From Desulfoluna spongiiphila (GTDB taxonomy: Bacteria > Desulfobacterota > Desulfobacteria > Desulfobacterales > Desulfolunaceae): a DNA stretch of 64,000 bases. Both the position numbers and the translations under genes were made by a program. Positions 52,075-61,408 of this stretch are shown here, in pieces. Under the pieces are notes generated by a model. It ran no database searches and had not been told where the DNA came from. It saw only the letters and a program-made list of their open reading frames with translations. The stretch lies in assembly GCF_900101345.1 (NCBI RefSeq), contig NZ_FMUX01000001.1, positions 124,001 through 188,000 on the forward strand. Direction: 5' to 3'. Each line of letters begins with the position of its first letter. Position 1 is the stretch's first letter.

Positions 52075-54729
52075 TTACACCTTCTTCCCCCAGATATAAA
52101 TTCCGTTCAGGGTTTTTCGATCCGTGACCCGCCTGCCTTTCCCCCAACTGAAGTCGAGTTTGATCTTGATCTCGGTACCGCACAGGGTGGTCTTGGTGCC
52201 TTTGAGCTCGGCCTTGAGCCATTTTTTCCCTTTGTAGCTGCCCGTGGTCGGTTTTTTGGTCACGGTGACCTCAAAGCCACTTTTCTTCAGGACCTCAAGC
52301 CAGTCGTTGTAGGATTTATCGTGGTCAAAGCCCATGGCCACCAGGCTGTCGTGAAGCGTGTCTCCTTTGCTGAAGGGAAGGTAGTCCACCACCCCGGACT
52401 CCTTGTCATACCAGAAATCGATGCCGTCCACCGTGTAATAGAGGTAGGGCTTGCCGGTATCGTCGTCGATGCTTTTGCACTGCACCCCGGCGGCCCTCAG
52501 GTCCTTAACCGTACTGACCCCCAGGGTGATGCCGTTCATGGGAAACAGGCAGTCACCCGTGTTTTTCTCAAGGGCCAGGTGGAGCTCCGTTTTGCCCGTC
52601 TCGCCCAGGGTGACGAGCCTTGATGCACCTTTGTAAGTCTTTGCGCTGGCAACGACCTTGTATTGTCCCGGCTTCAACCGCATACCCGGCGCATAGGAAG
52701 CCTCTATTCCGTCAATCCGAACCCGGGCATGTTCCGGTGAGGTGGTCACGTACAGTCGGGGCAGGGGAACCAGATCAAAGGCCAGGGACTCGGCCTGACC
52801 GGCCTTAAGGGTCACCTCCCGCTCCACGGGCATGTGATTTTCGGCGGTCACGAAGACCTTGTAGGTCCCTGCCTTGAGCTGGACCCCGGGGCTGTATTTT
52901 TCTTTGATCCCCTTCAGAATAATCCGGGCGTCTTCGGGCTGGGTCGTAACGGTCATGCTGGCGTAAGGCTCCAGGCGAAGGCTCACCCGCATCTCGCCGC
53001 CTCCTTCGGTGATCATCACCGATGAAGACTCGGGGATGTACCCGTCGTGGGTCGCGCTGATGTCATACCGCCCCGGCGTTAACCTGATTCCGGGGAAAAA
53101 GGCGGGCCGAATATTTGTAATCCTCACCTCCGCACCCCGGGGCTCGGCCTCCACATAGAGGCGACACCCATCCAGCAGGGCATCGGTGTCGTAGGCCACG
53201 GCCCCTTCGGATCTCTCCGGGTACTTTTCGATGAGCTCATTCCAGGCGGCGGCCTGGAGGCTTCGCCCCTCTTCGGTGGCCACCAACCCCTTGTAGGTGG
53301 CGATGTCTTCTTCCAGGCTCTTGCGGGACCAGGCATCTTTTTTCTCGATCAGCACCGCCAGGGCATCGGTCTTTGTTGTTTTCTCCTTAATGAGGCCCAG
53401 CATGGCCTTCATGCTGTCCCCTTCCGCCGGCTGCCCGGAGTCCATGCGGGCCTTCATGGAACTCACAGCGGACGTGAGAAGGGTGATCTCTTTCCTGCAG
53501 GCAGCAATCTTCAGGTCCTGGCGTTCCGGAAAGGAAAGTTCAGCCAGATCCGTCGTTGTCTGTACCGTATCCATACCCGGAGTCAGGGGTTCCTCTGCCG
53601 AAGGGGACTCCCCGCCCCCCATGAGGGCAAAGCCCCCTGCGGCCATGGCAATCACAGCAACCACAAAAGCCACGATCCCAAAGGATGTTTTCCCTTTGGT
53701 GCCCTGCCCGTTGGGTACCGGAGCCCCCGCCGGACTCGATGCAGCGGGAACCTCTTTGCCCTCAAGGGCTGCAAGGACCTCTTCAAAACGCCTGAACCGC
53801 ACCGTGTACTCTTTTTCCAGGCATTTCAGGACAAGGGTGTTCATGGGGGCGCTGATGCCTTCAAGGGGCGGCACGGGCTCGTTGAGGATCTGGTGCTCGA
53901 TGGCCCCTTTGTGAAACGGTGGGTGGCCGCAGAGAAGTTCGTAGAGAAGGGCCCCGAAGCTGTAGATATCGGACTCGCGCCCCACGTCCCTTCCGCGAAC
54001 CTGCTCGGGAGCCATGTACAAGAGGGTCCCCGAAGAGCTGGAGTTGGCGATGCGGCTCATGGAGCTCTTCACCGTCTCGGAAATCCCAAAATCCGTGACC
54101 TTGGGCGTTCCGTCCGTTGCGATCAGGATATTCTGGGGCTTGATGTCCTTGTGGATCACCCCCTGCCCATGGGCATAAGCAAGGCCCCGGGCGATGCCCG
54201 CACCAAAGGCGGCCACCTCCTCTTCCGTGAGCCTCTTCTCCGAAGCATCCACCTTGATTTCGGTGAGGCTCTTTCCATCGACAAACTCCATGTCGATGTA
54301 CTTGATGGCCCCCTGGTCCTGGAATTCAAAGATCCGGACGATGTTGGGATGGTTGAGTTTGGCCATGGTCACGGCTTCCTTTCGGATGCTTGCCATGGCC
54401 TCGATGTCTGAGGCAACAGCCTCGGGAAGCACCTTCAGGGCCTTGTCACACTCCATCTTCCGGTCATGGACCCGGTACACCGCCCCGAAGCCCCCCTGGC
54501 CCAGTTTCGCCTTCACCTCGTACCGGTCGTCGATCACATGCCCCACCGGCAGCTGCTCCAGGTTCACCCGTCCATAGGCAGGGGCCCCTTTCACCACAGT
54601 CTTGTAGGGATCAACCGCCCCAGAACCCCCTTCCTCCCCACCTGCCGTAGACGCCACCGGCGTACCGCAATGGATGCAAAACTTCCCCCCCTCATCCAGC
54701 TCCTTGCCACACGAAGCACAAAACGCCAT
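52075..54729 (-). CDS. Zinc-ribbon Ser/Thr protein kinase with three PEGA repeats
   Basis: 884 residues from ATG 54729, with GGAGG upstream; an upstream frame to 54768 lacks a ribosome site. The order is zinc ribbon (CASCGKELDEGGKFCIHC, 4-22), kinase domain (about 70-330: GQGGFGAVY, ALKVL with Lys99, HKDIKPQN with Asp195, DFGIS), a membrane helix near 355-375, a helical stretch, then three PEGA repeats (about 500-720). A C-terminal region of about 140 residues is unrecognised (DIDFWYDKESGVVDYLPFSKGDTL). The kinase would face the cytoplasm and PEGA/C-terminus the periplasm. A PP2C gene lies downstream in the same direction and FHA genes upstream. Confidence 0.9.
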   Translation of the reverse strand: MAFCASCGKELDEGGKFCIHCGTPVASTAGGEEGGSGAVDPYKTVVKGAPAYGRVNLEQLPVGHVIDDRYEVKAKLGQGGFGAVYRVHDRKMECDKALKVLPEAVASDIEAMASIRKEAVTMAKLNHPNIVRIFEFQDQGAIKYIDMEFVDGKSLTEIKVDASEKRLTEEEVAAFGAGIARGLAYAHGQGVIHKDIKPQNILIATDGTPKVTDFGISETVKSSMSRIANSSSSGTLLYMAPEQVRGRDVGRESDIYSFGALLYELLCGHPPFHKGAIEHQILNEPVPPLEGISAPMNTLVLKCLEKEYTVRFRRFEEVLAALEGKEVPAASSPAGAPVPNGQGTKGKTSFGIVAFVVAVIAMAAGGFALMGGGESPSAEEPLTPGMDTVQTTTDLAELSFPERQDLKIAACRKEITLLTSAVSSMKARMDSGQPAEGDSMKAMLGLIKEKTTKTDALAVLIEKKDAWSRKSLEEDIATYKGLVATEEGRSLQAAAWNELIEKYPERSEGAVAYDTDALLDGCRLYVEAEPRGAEVRITNIRPAFFPGIRLTPGRYDISATHDGYIPESSSVMITEGGGEMRVSLRLEPYASMTVTTQPEDARIILKGIKEKYSPGVQLKAGTYKVFVTAENHMPVEREVTLKAGQAESLAFDLVPLPRLYVTTSPEHARVRIDGIEASYAPGMRLKPGQYKVVASAKTYKGASRLVTLGETGKTELHLALEKNTGDCLFPMNGITLGVSTVKDLRAAGVQCKSIDDDTGKPYLYYTVDGIDFWYDKESGVVDYLPFSKGDTLHDSLVAMGFDHDKSYNDWLEVLKKSGFEVTVTKKPTTGSYKGKKWLKAELKGTKTTLCGTEIKIKLDFSWGKGRRVTDRKTLNGIYIWGKKV

Positions 54730-54790
54730 CACCCCTCCATTATCCCTGTAAAAATTTGCGACACTCATCGGTTGTTACAAAATAATAAAA

Positions 54791-54935
54791 AGCCTCCGGC
54801 GGCCCTGCCGGGGGCTAAACTTTTAAAAAGTTTAACAAACAGGTCTAAAAAAATGATTATTGAGTCACGTTTGATTTTTTAAAGCGCATTCGCAACCTGG
54901 GGTCCAAGGGATCATCCCCTGGCCGACGGAGGCAA
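54791..54935. repeat. Dispersed MITE/REP-like repeat, copy I
   Basis: It starts GCCTCCGGCGGCCCTGCCGGGGG, TAAACTTTTAAAAAGTTTAACAAACAGG, then GCGCATTCGCAACC and a GGGGTCCAAGGGATCATCCCCTGG hairpin, ending CCGACGGAGGC. It lacks the central long hairpin. Confidence 0.65.
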
Positions 54936-55030
54936 ATTTTTTCTGCCCACTTTAACCATAGAAGGCCCCCGCTTTCATCAGGCCCGGTCCGCAGGGCGCA
55001 AACGTGCGCAGTGTTCCTATCCCCTATAAC

Positions 55031-55975
55031 CTACAAACCCGTTTTTACCACCCAATTCACCGGCCAGTTGTCCCGGCTCTTTTTGAGGAGCACGCCCCTG
55101 ATCCCCCGTTTTTCATCGGAGTAGTGATAGCACCCGTCCGCCACCTCGATCGTGTAGTGATCGTAGGCCGGGTCAGGGCTCAGGGTGAGATGGCCGTCGA
55201 GTTTTCGGATATGGAGGGCCTGGTCCCCCTCAAAGAGGATGGTATACTGATTCCGAAGGGCCTCAAAACAGGCACGATCGCCGTTTTTGAGGCTCTCCTC
55301 TTCATCCAGGATAGCCGTCAGGCGAAAGGCGAAGAGGCCCGGCCCTTTCTCCAGGGTAAAGGTAAAATTGCCGGCCACATTAAACTCCCGAACGTCATGG
55401 AGGGGCACCTTCCCGATGCGCTCGGGGCTGCGGTTGATGTAGGTGCCGTTGGCGCTTGAAAGGTCTTCTATAAATCCCTTGGGCCCGTCGATCCGCCCAT
55501 GGCGGGACGATACCCAGGCACAGGTGATGGGAATATCGTTGTCCGGCGCCCGCCCGATGGTGACGCCCTTTCCCGGCCTGAAATGGTAAGTGAGCCCCGT
55601 CATCTTCTCCTTGAGCAAAAACTCGCCCCGGTACCCCAGCTCCTTTGCCACCGCCCCTTTCATGGCAAACCACTCGTCCATGGAACCCCCGCAGGACGAG
55701 CAGATTTTTGCCTCAGCCCCCGCCTGCCCCCCGCACCAGGGGCAAAAAAACGTCCCCGCCGTCTCTTTTTTGTAGAGATCACCTCCGCACCAGCCGCAAA
55801 ACGCAGACTCCTTCACCGCCGCCTTGCCGCAGCCGCAACAGTAAACCGGGTTCTCATATTCCGGCTCGGCAAAGCTCCCCACGATGGTCTTCATGGGAGC
55901 CTGGGCCCCGCAGGACGAACAGTACAGATGAAGCGGCTCGACCTGTTCACCGCATGTTTCACAGAATTGACTCAT
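55031..55975 (-). CDS. Zinc-ribbon FHA-domain protein
   Basis: 314 residues. At least three CxxC-type zinc-binding pairs lie at 5-9, 19-23, 46-49, 60-63, 78-81 and 92-95. A FHA domain follows (about 135-215): VTIGRAPDNDIPITCAWVSSRHGRI and LSSANGTYIN. FHA domains bind phosphothreonine, so it is a likely substrate or adaptor of the adjacent kinase. The C-terminal 100 residues have no recognised family. No signal peptide. It is directly upstream of the kinase gene, separated by a repeat, and 33 bp after the LPP20-like gene. Confidence 0.85.
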   Translation of the reverse strand: MSQFCETCGEQVEPLHLYCSSCGAQAPMKTIVGSFAEPEYENPVYCCGCGKAAVKESAFCGWCGGDLYKKETAGTFFCPWCGGQAGAEAKICSSCGGSMDEWFAMKGAVAKELGYRGEFLLKEKMTGLTYHFRPGKGVTIGRAPDNDIPITCAWVSSRHGRIDGPKGFIEDLSSANGTYINRSPERIGKVPLHDVREFNVAGNFTFTLEKGPGLFAFRLTAILDEEESLKNGDRACFEALRNQYTILFEGDQALHIRKLDGHLTLSPDPAYDHYTIEVADGCYHYSDEKRGIRGVLLKKSRDNWPVNWVVKTGL

Positions 55976-56008
55976 GATGCCTCTCTATTTTCTATGCCCT
56001 GTAACCCG

Positions 56009-57505
56009 CTATTGAACCCTTTCCATCATCTTCCCCGCCGCCTTTACAATCGGCTCCCGGCTTTTGCCGAAGGCATCCCAGACCGCGCTTTCGGCGGTGA
56101 TGCCAAAGCCTTCCTGTGACGCAAGATTTTCTTTTTTTGTAAGGCTCTTGGCCGGCAGGGTGTACAGGGAAAGGCCCGCACCGCATCTGGCCGCGTGCAT
56201 GTTGGCGTAGCTGCCCACGGTGCCTCCGCCGCTGGGGACGACTTCCACGGCAAGGAGATAGTCTGCGTTAAGGGAATCGCCGCTTACGGAAGCGACCGTC
56301 TGGCCGCTGTCAACGGGGACAACGGTCAGCTGTCGGTTCAGGAGCAGGGAGGTGACGGCATCGGTGAGGCCGCTGACATTAATCCCCTTGCCCCCGTTCT
56401 TGCAGCGCACCAGAAGGGCCACGGCCCGCTTCCGAATAAGGTCCACTTTCAAGGGACGCATGGGGGGCAGGTCGTAGGCGCTGAAATCGCCCAGGGAGGC
56501 AAAATCGGGAGCCACCTGGAGGACGGCGGTTTTCAAGCTGGGGTCCACGGCGGACACCGCCAGCTCGGCCTGGCCGTAGACGCCGGTGACACAAGGGGCC
56601 ACGCGTCCCTGTCCCTCGGCAAAGGACGCCACAAGGGGAAGGCTGGTCACCGGCACGCTGGTGCCGGTTCCGTCCAGGTACCGGGCCAGGACCCGGGGCT
56701 GTTTTTCCAGATGGCCTTCGGGGTCATAGAGAAAGGTGTCGTTGAGCAGGCTGAGCTGGATGCGGCTGGTGATGCCCTCCACCCGAAAGGTGACGTGGTT
56801 GGCCAACTCGTCCCGCAGCCCGTCGCCGTCGATCTCGGCATAGACGGGAACCCGCCCGAAGAAGGCTCGCTGCATGGTCCCCGCCTCGAGGAACTGCTTG
56901 AGGGCGCGCACGTACTCCCCGTTTTTAAGGGCTTTCTCTGCCTGTTTGACCGCCTCGACCACCATCTCTTTCTTTTGGTTCAGGTCCTCTTTGACCTGCA
57001 CCTCGTAGGCCTCTTTGGGGATGAAGACCAGCACGGTGACGGTGCCGGTTTTGGGGTAATCGATAAAAAAATCACTCTCCTGGACATTGGTCAAGACCTG
57101 ACTGGTGTAGGTCTCCAGACGCTGGGTGATTTCCTGCTGTACCTCAGCCGAGGCCCCGACCCCGCGTTTTTCGGTGATGAGCTGAAAATCAGACTCCACC
57201 TTCACGCGGATCTGCCGGGCCAGCTCCTCCCTGGCGCGGTTTTTGGCTTCCAGCTTTCCCTTGCCCAGGTCCACCCCGATGTTGGCGGTGCCTTCGCCAA
57301 TGTACAAATTCTTGTCCCGCCTCTTTTCGCCGATGAACCCCTTGGCCTCGGCCCGCATGGCTTTCAGGTGGGCCCGTTCCGCTGCCGCCTCGGCCGGGGC
57401 CATGTTGTCAACGCCCCCCTTCTCCGCCACCGGTTTCGCCCCCATACAGCCCGCAAAAAGAAGCGCCGCCATAAAAAGGCCCGCTATCTTGAGTTCGGTC
57501 TTCAT
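56009..57505 (-). CDS. LPP20-family lipoprotein
   Basis: 498 residues; lipobox LLFAGC gives Cys20. The first half has the LPP20-like pattern: KNLYIGEGTANIGVDLGKGKLEAKNRAREELARQIRVKVESD, where an alternating helix-strand unit is typical. The second half has a PEGA- or beta-like fold of unknown family. It is predicted in the outer or inner membrane facing the periplasm. Its ATG overlaps the stop of the FHA-membrane gene by four bases (ATGA), so the two are translationally coupled. It could be a periplasmic partner of the kinase locus. Confidence 0.72.
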   Translation of the reverse strand: MKTELKIAGLFMAALLFAGCMGAKPVAEKGGVDNMAPAEAAAERAHLKAMRAEAKGFIGEKRRDKNLYIGEGTANIGVDLGKGKLEAKNRAREELARQIRVKVESDFQLITEKRGVGASAEVQQEITQRLETYTSQVLTNVQESDFFIDYPKTGTVTVLVFIPKEAYEVQVKEDLNQKKEMVVEAVKQAEKALKNGEYVRALKQFLEAGTMQRAFFGRVPVYAEIDGDGLRDELANHVTFRVEGITSRIQLSLLNDTFLYDPEGHLEKQPRVLARYLDGTGTSVPVTSLPLVASFAEGQGRVAPCVTGVYGQAELAVSAVDPSLKTAVLQVAPDFASLGDFSAYDLPPMRPLKVDLIRKRAVALLVRCKNGGKGINVSGLTDAVTSLLLNRQLTVVPVDSGQTVASVSGDSLNADYLLAVEVVPSGGGTVGSYANMHAARCGAGLSLYTLPAKSLTKKENLASQEGFGITAESAVWDAFGKSREPIVKAAGKMMERVQ

Positions 57506-59295
57506 TCCGTCACCTCCTTGACCTCAAGGGTGTCTTCCACCCGATACACGCTCTTTTCACCAGGAAACACAAGGGACTTCGGGGTCACGACCCACACGGT
57601 GCCATCCACTCGCCAGATGGACACTCGCCCCTCTGCGCACCCCAGGCGGCTACCGGAAAATTCCAGTTCCAGTTTGCTTCGTACCAGGCAGAGGTTCCCC
57701 TCATCCCCCTGGAGCAGGGCACCGGTGGCCCCGCTGCCGCTTTTCTGAATGCAGGTCACATCGAAGTTGATGACCCGGGAAAGGGTCAGAAGGTCCCCCA
57801 CCCCCAAGGAGACGGCACCGTCAATGGCATCACCGTTGACGTAGGTCCCCCCGGCGCTGCCGAGGTCCGAGGCCGTCAGCACCCCCGTGTCCAGGGTCAG
57901 GCTAAGGTGCCGCCTGCTGATCCTTCGGTCGGCAAACACCACGTCGGGGGAATCCCCGTCGTCCCCGCGCCCCAGGGTCAGCCGGTCCGAGGCAACCACC
58001 GTCACATGGGCCCCGTCCCCGGTTTTCAGGGTAAAGCTCCGGCCACTGGGGTTTGAAAGCGCCCCTTTCATCGCCACGGCCGCGGGGTAATCGGGATAGA
58101 ACCTCAAAAAGCCCTCCAGCAGGGAACGGCCTTTTGGCAGGTCCCCCCGGCGAAAGGCCCCTTCCACCTCGGCAAACCGCCCGTCGGCAGCCGCCGTCCG
58201 TTCCCTTTCGGCCGCCTCGTCCATGGCCAGGAGCCGGTCAAAGGATGTCTTCAGCTCGGGGTGATAGGGAACCAGGCCCGCGATGTCGCGCTTCTCGTCG
58301 GCCAGGAGAAACCTGCCGTTTTCAAGGGGGGCGGCAGCGGCCAACCGCTGCGCCAGCTTTTTGGCCTCCACCCAGGCAAGCTGGGCTTTTTTGGGGTCGC
58401 CCCCCGTAAAATCCAGGAGCCTCTCTTTAAAGGCTTTTATCTCCGTGTCTTTGGGAAAGGTCGCCAGGTACTCGTCGGCAAGCTCCAGAGCGGCCACGTA
58501 ATGGCCGTTTCGGACCAGGTCTTCGCGCTTTTCGATCTCGCCGATCAGGTAGGCGTGGTAGGCCGCCTTTTTCTTCCTGGCCCCATGGGCCCACGCTCCC
58601 CAGCCCAGCAGATAGACAAAAAGCGCGGCCCCAAGGCCCCCAGCCATGGTCAGCTGTTTTTTTGCCCGCGCTTTTTCAGCCGCCAAAGTTGCAAGGGCCG
58701 CATCCCGTCGGGCCGTGAGGTTTTTAAACGTGTCAGGCGCCATAAAGGAAACCGACACATCAAAGAGCTTGCTCTGGAGCTTCTCGTCGTTGACCGTCAC
58801 CACCACCCGCCGATCGTGTCCGGATCCCGTCAGGGCCTGCACCGAGCAGAGAGCCGAATACCGGACCTTCATGGCCGCGTCCTTCTGACTCCGAATGTGG
58901 GCGATCATCTCCCGGCCGGTTCCCATGTTCCCCCAGAGTTTAAAGCGTTCGTCCCACCTATTGATCATGGCCTCCTTTACGGCGTCATCCACACAGAGCT
59001 GCCAGCCCATGTGGCTCCCTAAGGCCATGCGCACATCCACAAGGAGGTGAGGCAGCCCTTCGGGCATGCCCGTCACGCCCTTGGGCGGAATCAAAAAATC
59101 GCCGCACTCCTTGCCCTCGGCCATGGCCCGCACGCGCCCTGGGAGCAGCTCTTCCATGGCCTTTCGATACGAGGTGTGGTCAGGGATCTCAGCCACCTTT
59201 TTATCCGTTAAAAAGTGATACCTCACCGGCTGCACCGACAACGCCACCATACCGGCGACAAAAAGCACCACAATTGCCCACCGAACAAACCTCAT
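57502..59295 (-). CDS. Membrane-anchored FHA-domain protein
   Basis: 597 residues from ATG 59295, with GGAG eight bases upstream. One membrane helix lies at about residues 5-22 and a second near 222-240. The periplasmic segment between them is about 200 residues. After the second helix come a tetratricopeptide-like helical region (KREDLVRNGHYVAALELADEYLATFPKDTE) and a FHA domain (about 430-510, LTLGRGDDGDSPDVVFADRRISRRHLSLTL, GSAGGTYVNG). FHA again suggests recognition of the kinase product. The gene overlaps the next one and is part of a tight unit. Confidence 0.82.
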   Translation of the reverse strand: MRFVRWAIVVLFVAGMVALSVQPVRYHFLTDKKVAEIPDHTSYRKAMEELLPGRVRAMAEGKECGDFLIPPKGVTGMPEGLPHLLVDVRMALGSHMGWQLCVDDAVKEAMINRWDERFKLWGNMGTGREMIAHIRSQKDAAMKVRYSALCSVQALTGSGHDRRVVVTVNDEKLQSKLFDVSVSFMAPDTFKNLTARRDAALATLAAEKARAKKQLTMAGGLGAALFVYLLGWGAWAHGARKKKAAYHAYLIGEIEKREDLVRNGHYVAALELADEYLATFPKDTEIKAFKERLLDFTGGDPKKAQLAWVEAKKLAQRLAAAAPLENGRFLLADEKRDIAGLVPYHPELKTSFDRLLAMDEAAERERTAAADGRFAEVEGAFRRGDLPKGRSLLEGFLRFYPDYPAAVAMKGALSNPSGRSFTLKTGDGAHVTVVASDRLTLGRGDDGDSPDVVFADRRISRRHLSLTLDTGVLTASDLGSAGGTYVNGDAIDGAVSLGVGDLLTLSRVINFDVTCIQKSGSGATGALLQGDEGNLCLVRSKLELEFSGSRLGCAEGRVSIWRVDGTVWVVTPKSLVFPGEKSVYRVEDTLEVKEVTE

Positions 59296-59339
59296 GTTCC
59301 ACTCTCCATCATCCATATAGTGTTCGATCTCAAAACGAT

Positions 59340-59372
59340 ATAAAACAGCCTCCTGCAGGTCCGCCGGAGGCA
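59340..59372. repeat. Remnant of the dispersed repeat (copy K)
   Basis: GCCTCCTGCAGGTCCGCCGGAGGC: both ends of the repeat (GCCTCC...GGAGGC) with the middle missing, in the leader of the FHA-membrane gene. Confidence 0.4.
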
Positions 59373-59471
59373 CATACCCAAATACGTTGGTCTCGCCGTT
59401 TAATGGGTTCCCATTCCTTTACGGCGGCGTACCCGCACCTGGAAACCGGCGGGTGGGGCATCGATCCGCCC

Positions 59472-60026
59472 TTACCGTACCCCGGCTTTCAGGGCCACAA
59501 AGACCCTCGTGGTCTGGCCCTTTTCAACCGTTACCTGTTTTCCATTGGGAGTATAGCCGGGCTTAAAAACACGAATTTTGTAGGTTCCGGTTTCAAGGGG
59601 CATGTTATCCCGGTAAACGTGGGAACCGGACAAAAAGGTCACCGTTGCGCCGACGGGGGCGCTGGTCACAACCAGTGTCCCGACATCAGGGGCGGCAACA
59701 GCGGGTTCCACCATGACGACAGGTTCTGCGTGGCCCTCGGCAGCATCCCGGTATCCCCCGAAAAACAAGCCGAGACAAATAGCCATAAGCCCCCCTAAAA
59801 CCATGCCCCACAGCACAACAGGGGACTGGCCCCCGGGCTTTGCTTCGTCGGAGGGCGAAAGCCCCATCTCTTCATGGGGGCCTTTACTCGAAGCCCTTGA
59901 GGCGTTTTTGACCGCCGTTTTGCTCGAATCCCGTATTTCCTCCGATGTTGCAACCGATATTTCACAGTGGTGGCAACACTCCGAATCACCGCCCAATGCT
60001 TTCCCGCATTTTTTACAAAAGGTCAT
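59472..60026 (-). CDS. Zinc-ribbon, membrane-spanning PEGA-domain protein
   Basis: 184 residues. Zinc ribbon CxxC...CxxC at residues 4-21 (FCKKCGKALGGDSECCHHC), polar linker, one membrane helix (about 70-90) and a C-terminal PEGA domain (about 112-180: LVVTSAPVGATVTFLSGSHVYRDNMPLETGTYKIRVFKPGYTP). The architecture is a shortened version of the kinase without the kinase domain. The ribosome site is embedded in a run of ten G residues just upstream (60031-60040). It is on the same strand, 176 bp before the FHA-membrane gene. Confidence 0.78.
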   Translation of the reverse strand: MTFCKKCGKALGGDSECCHHCEISVATSEEIRDSSKTAVKNASRASSKGPHEEMGLSPSDEAKPGGQSPVVLWGMVLGGLMAICLGLFFGGYRDAAEGHAEPVVMVEPAVAAPDVGTLVVTSAPVGATVTFLSGSHVYRDNMPLETGTYKIRVFKPGYTPNGKQVTVEKGQTTRVFVALKAGVR

Positions 60027-60040
60027 AACTCCCCCCCCCC
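60027..60040 (-). promoter_or_regulatory. Poly-G tract at the ribosome site of the PEGA gene
   Basis: Ten consecutive C residues on the plus strand (60031-60040) give ten G on the coding strand, ending GGAGTT just before the ATG at 60026. Slippage here would change the spacing and strength of the Shine-Dalgarno sequence. Confidence 0.5.
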
Positions 60041-60289
60041 GATAGCATGCTCAGTTTCAAATAAGAGTACTTTCTTTAGATCAACGGTTTTTCTTACTAC
60101 AATACTCTTACAAAACATAAAGAAATTATCGAAAGGGCACTTACTCCATATAGAAAACCACCCACGAGGGTCTGTATGATTGAAACCCCATGGAAAGATC
60201 CGTGCACTGCATGGACTTCGCGTCTCCGCAGCTTGCCGGGGCTCGATCCCCTTACGCCCGCCACGGGGCACGTGTGAGGTGCCATTTCT
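60041..60289. other. Intergenic stretch
   Basis: About 250 bp. AAGAGTA near 60064 and TACTCTT near 60105 form an inverted repeat. CGGGGCTCGATCCCC near 60237 could form a small hairpin. No gene was found. Confidence 0.3.
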
Positions 60290-61048
60290 TTACCTGAGCG
60301 TCCCGCCTTCGATCACCAGCACATCTGCCTGCCGGCCCGCGGTTTCAGGAAGGGTCACCACCCGGTCCAGCTTTCCATTGGCATAAACGCTCACGCGGCT
60401 TCCGGCGAGGGAGGACTCACCGGAATAGTTGTGGACGAAGAGACGGTAGGACGCGTCTTTGTCGATGCGATCCAGGGTGAGGGTTTCGGGCCCCAGCCCA
60501 TCCATGTCGTCCCGGTCAAGGCGGGCAAGATCCGGGATGGAGCGCATGTGCCGGTACGAGATATGAAGGGTGGTATCTTTGATAAGGTGCAGGTCGAGGT
60601 CCTTTGGTTTTTCATCCCACTGGAGAACAAAACGGACACTCGAAAGGGGGAGCTTGCGGGAGACAAGAAACCGCCTGTGGCGAATGGTCCCGGCCTCCAC
60701 GGGAAGAAACGTCTTAAAAGGGATGTAGCCCTCCTTGGACAACGTGACGCCGATGGTCCCTTCGTCCATGGACTCCACCACCTCTTCCGGCATAACGATA
60801 TACCCTTTGGCGCCGGTACGAAGGCTCCGCTCTTTGTCGGGGAATGAAAGCCGCACATCTGCCCCTGCAAGGGGCGCGCAGCTCACGGCGTCTTTAAACG
60901 AAAGGACAACAGCCCCTTCGATCTCTGAAAAGCCTTCCACCTCATGACGTTCACGGTCATCCCAGCAGGAGCACTCACCGGCCAGAGAAACAGCCGCTGC
61001 CACAAATAAAGAACACAAAAATACCGTCCAGCCCGTTGTCCGACCCAT
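60290..61048 (-). CDS. Secreted protein with a DUF2135-like C-terminus
   Basis: 252 residues with a signal peptide (cleavage near SLA-G, about residue 23). The N-terminal half has a carboxypeptidase-regulatory or PEGA-like beta unit (GADVRLSFPDKERSLRTGAKGYIVMP). The C-terminal half contains FVLQWDEKPKDLDLHLI and LFVHNYSGESSLAGSRVSVYANGKL, similar to the DUF2135/YfaP fold (W...DLDLH). It begins the minus-strand series that includes the kinase. Function unknown; the periplasmic position fits a ligand for PEGA or LPP20 partners. Confidence 0.6.
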   Translation of the reverse strand: MGRTTGWTVFLCSLFVAAAVSLAGECSCWDDRERHEVEGFSEIEGAVVLSFKDAVSCAPLAGADVRLSFPDKERSLRTGAKGYIVMPEEVVESMDEGTIGVTLSKEGYIPFKTFLPVEAGTIRHRRFLVSRKLPLSSVRFVLQWDEKPKDLDLHLIKDTTLHISYRHMRSIPDLARLDRDDMDGLGPETLTLDRIDKDASYRLFVHNYSGESSLAGSRVSVYANGKLDRVVTLPETAGRQADVLVIEGGTLR

Positions 61049-61408
61049 TGTTCCCCCTTATATGTTGTGTATCGGTTGATAGCAGCAGGTTTACACGGCA
61101 TGCCATGGTTCGCTCCCCGTGGCCACAGGGTAAGGGAAAACGTATCGTCGCCCAACGAAACAAACCACCCCTTCCCCATACAACACAATGGGGCCCATTC
61201 ACAGTGATTCCTGTCACATCACACCCTTATCGTCACCTGTGAAGGAACAGTCGCGCATTTTTATTTACGGCCGCACCGTCCCGCCGATGCTCATTTCCCG
61301 CCTTTTTCAAGCATTTTGCCATGGGCTTTCAGCCTGTGATCATTCCCCCGTCTCCATGGCCTATATTGGTATTGAGGAACCCACAAAATAGGTGTATATT
61401 GCCTTCCC
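61049..61408. other. Divergent intergenic region
   Basis: 360 bp between the secreted protein gene and the methyltransferase gene. No ribosome-site-supported gene was seen. Confidence 0.3.
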
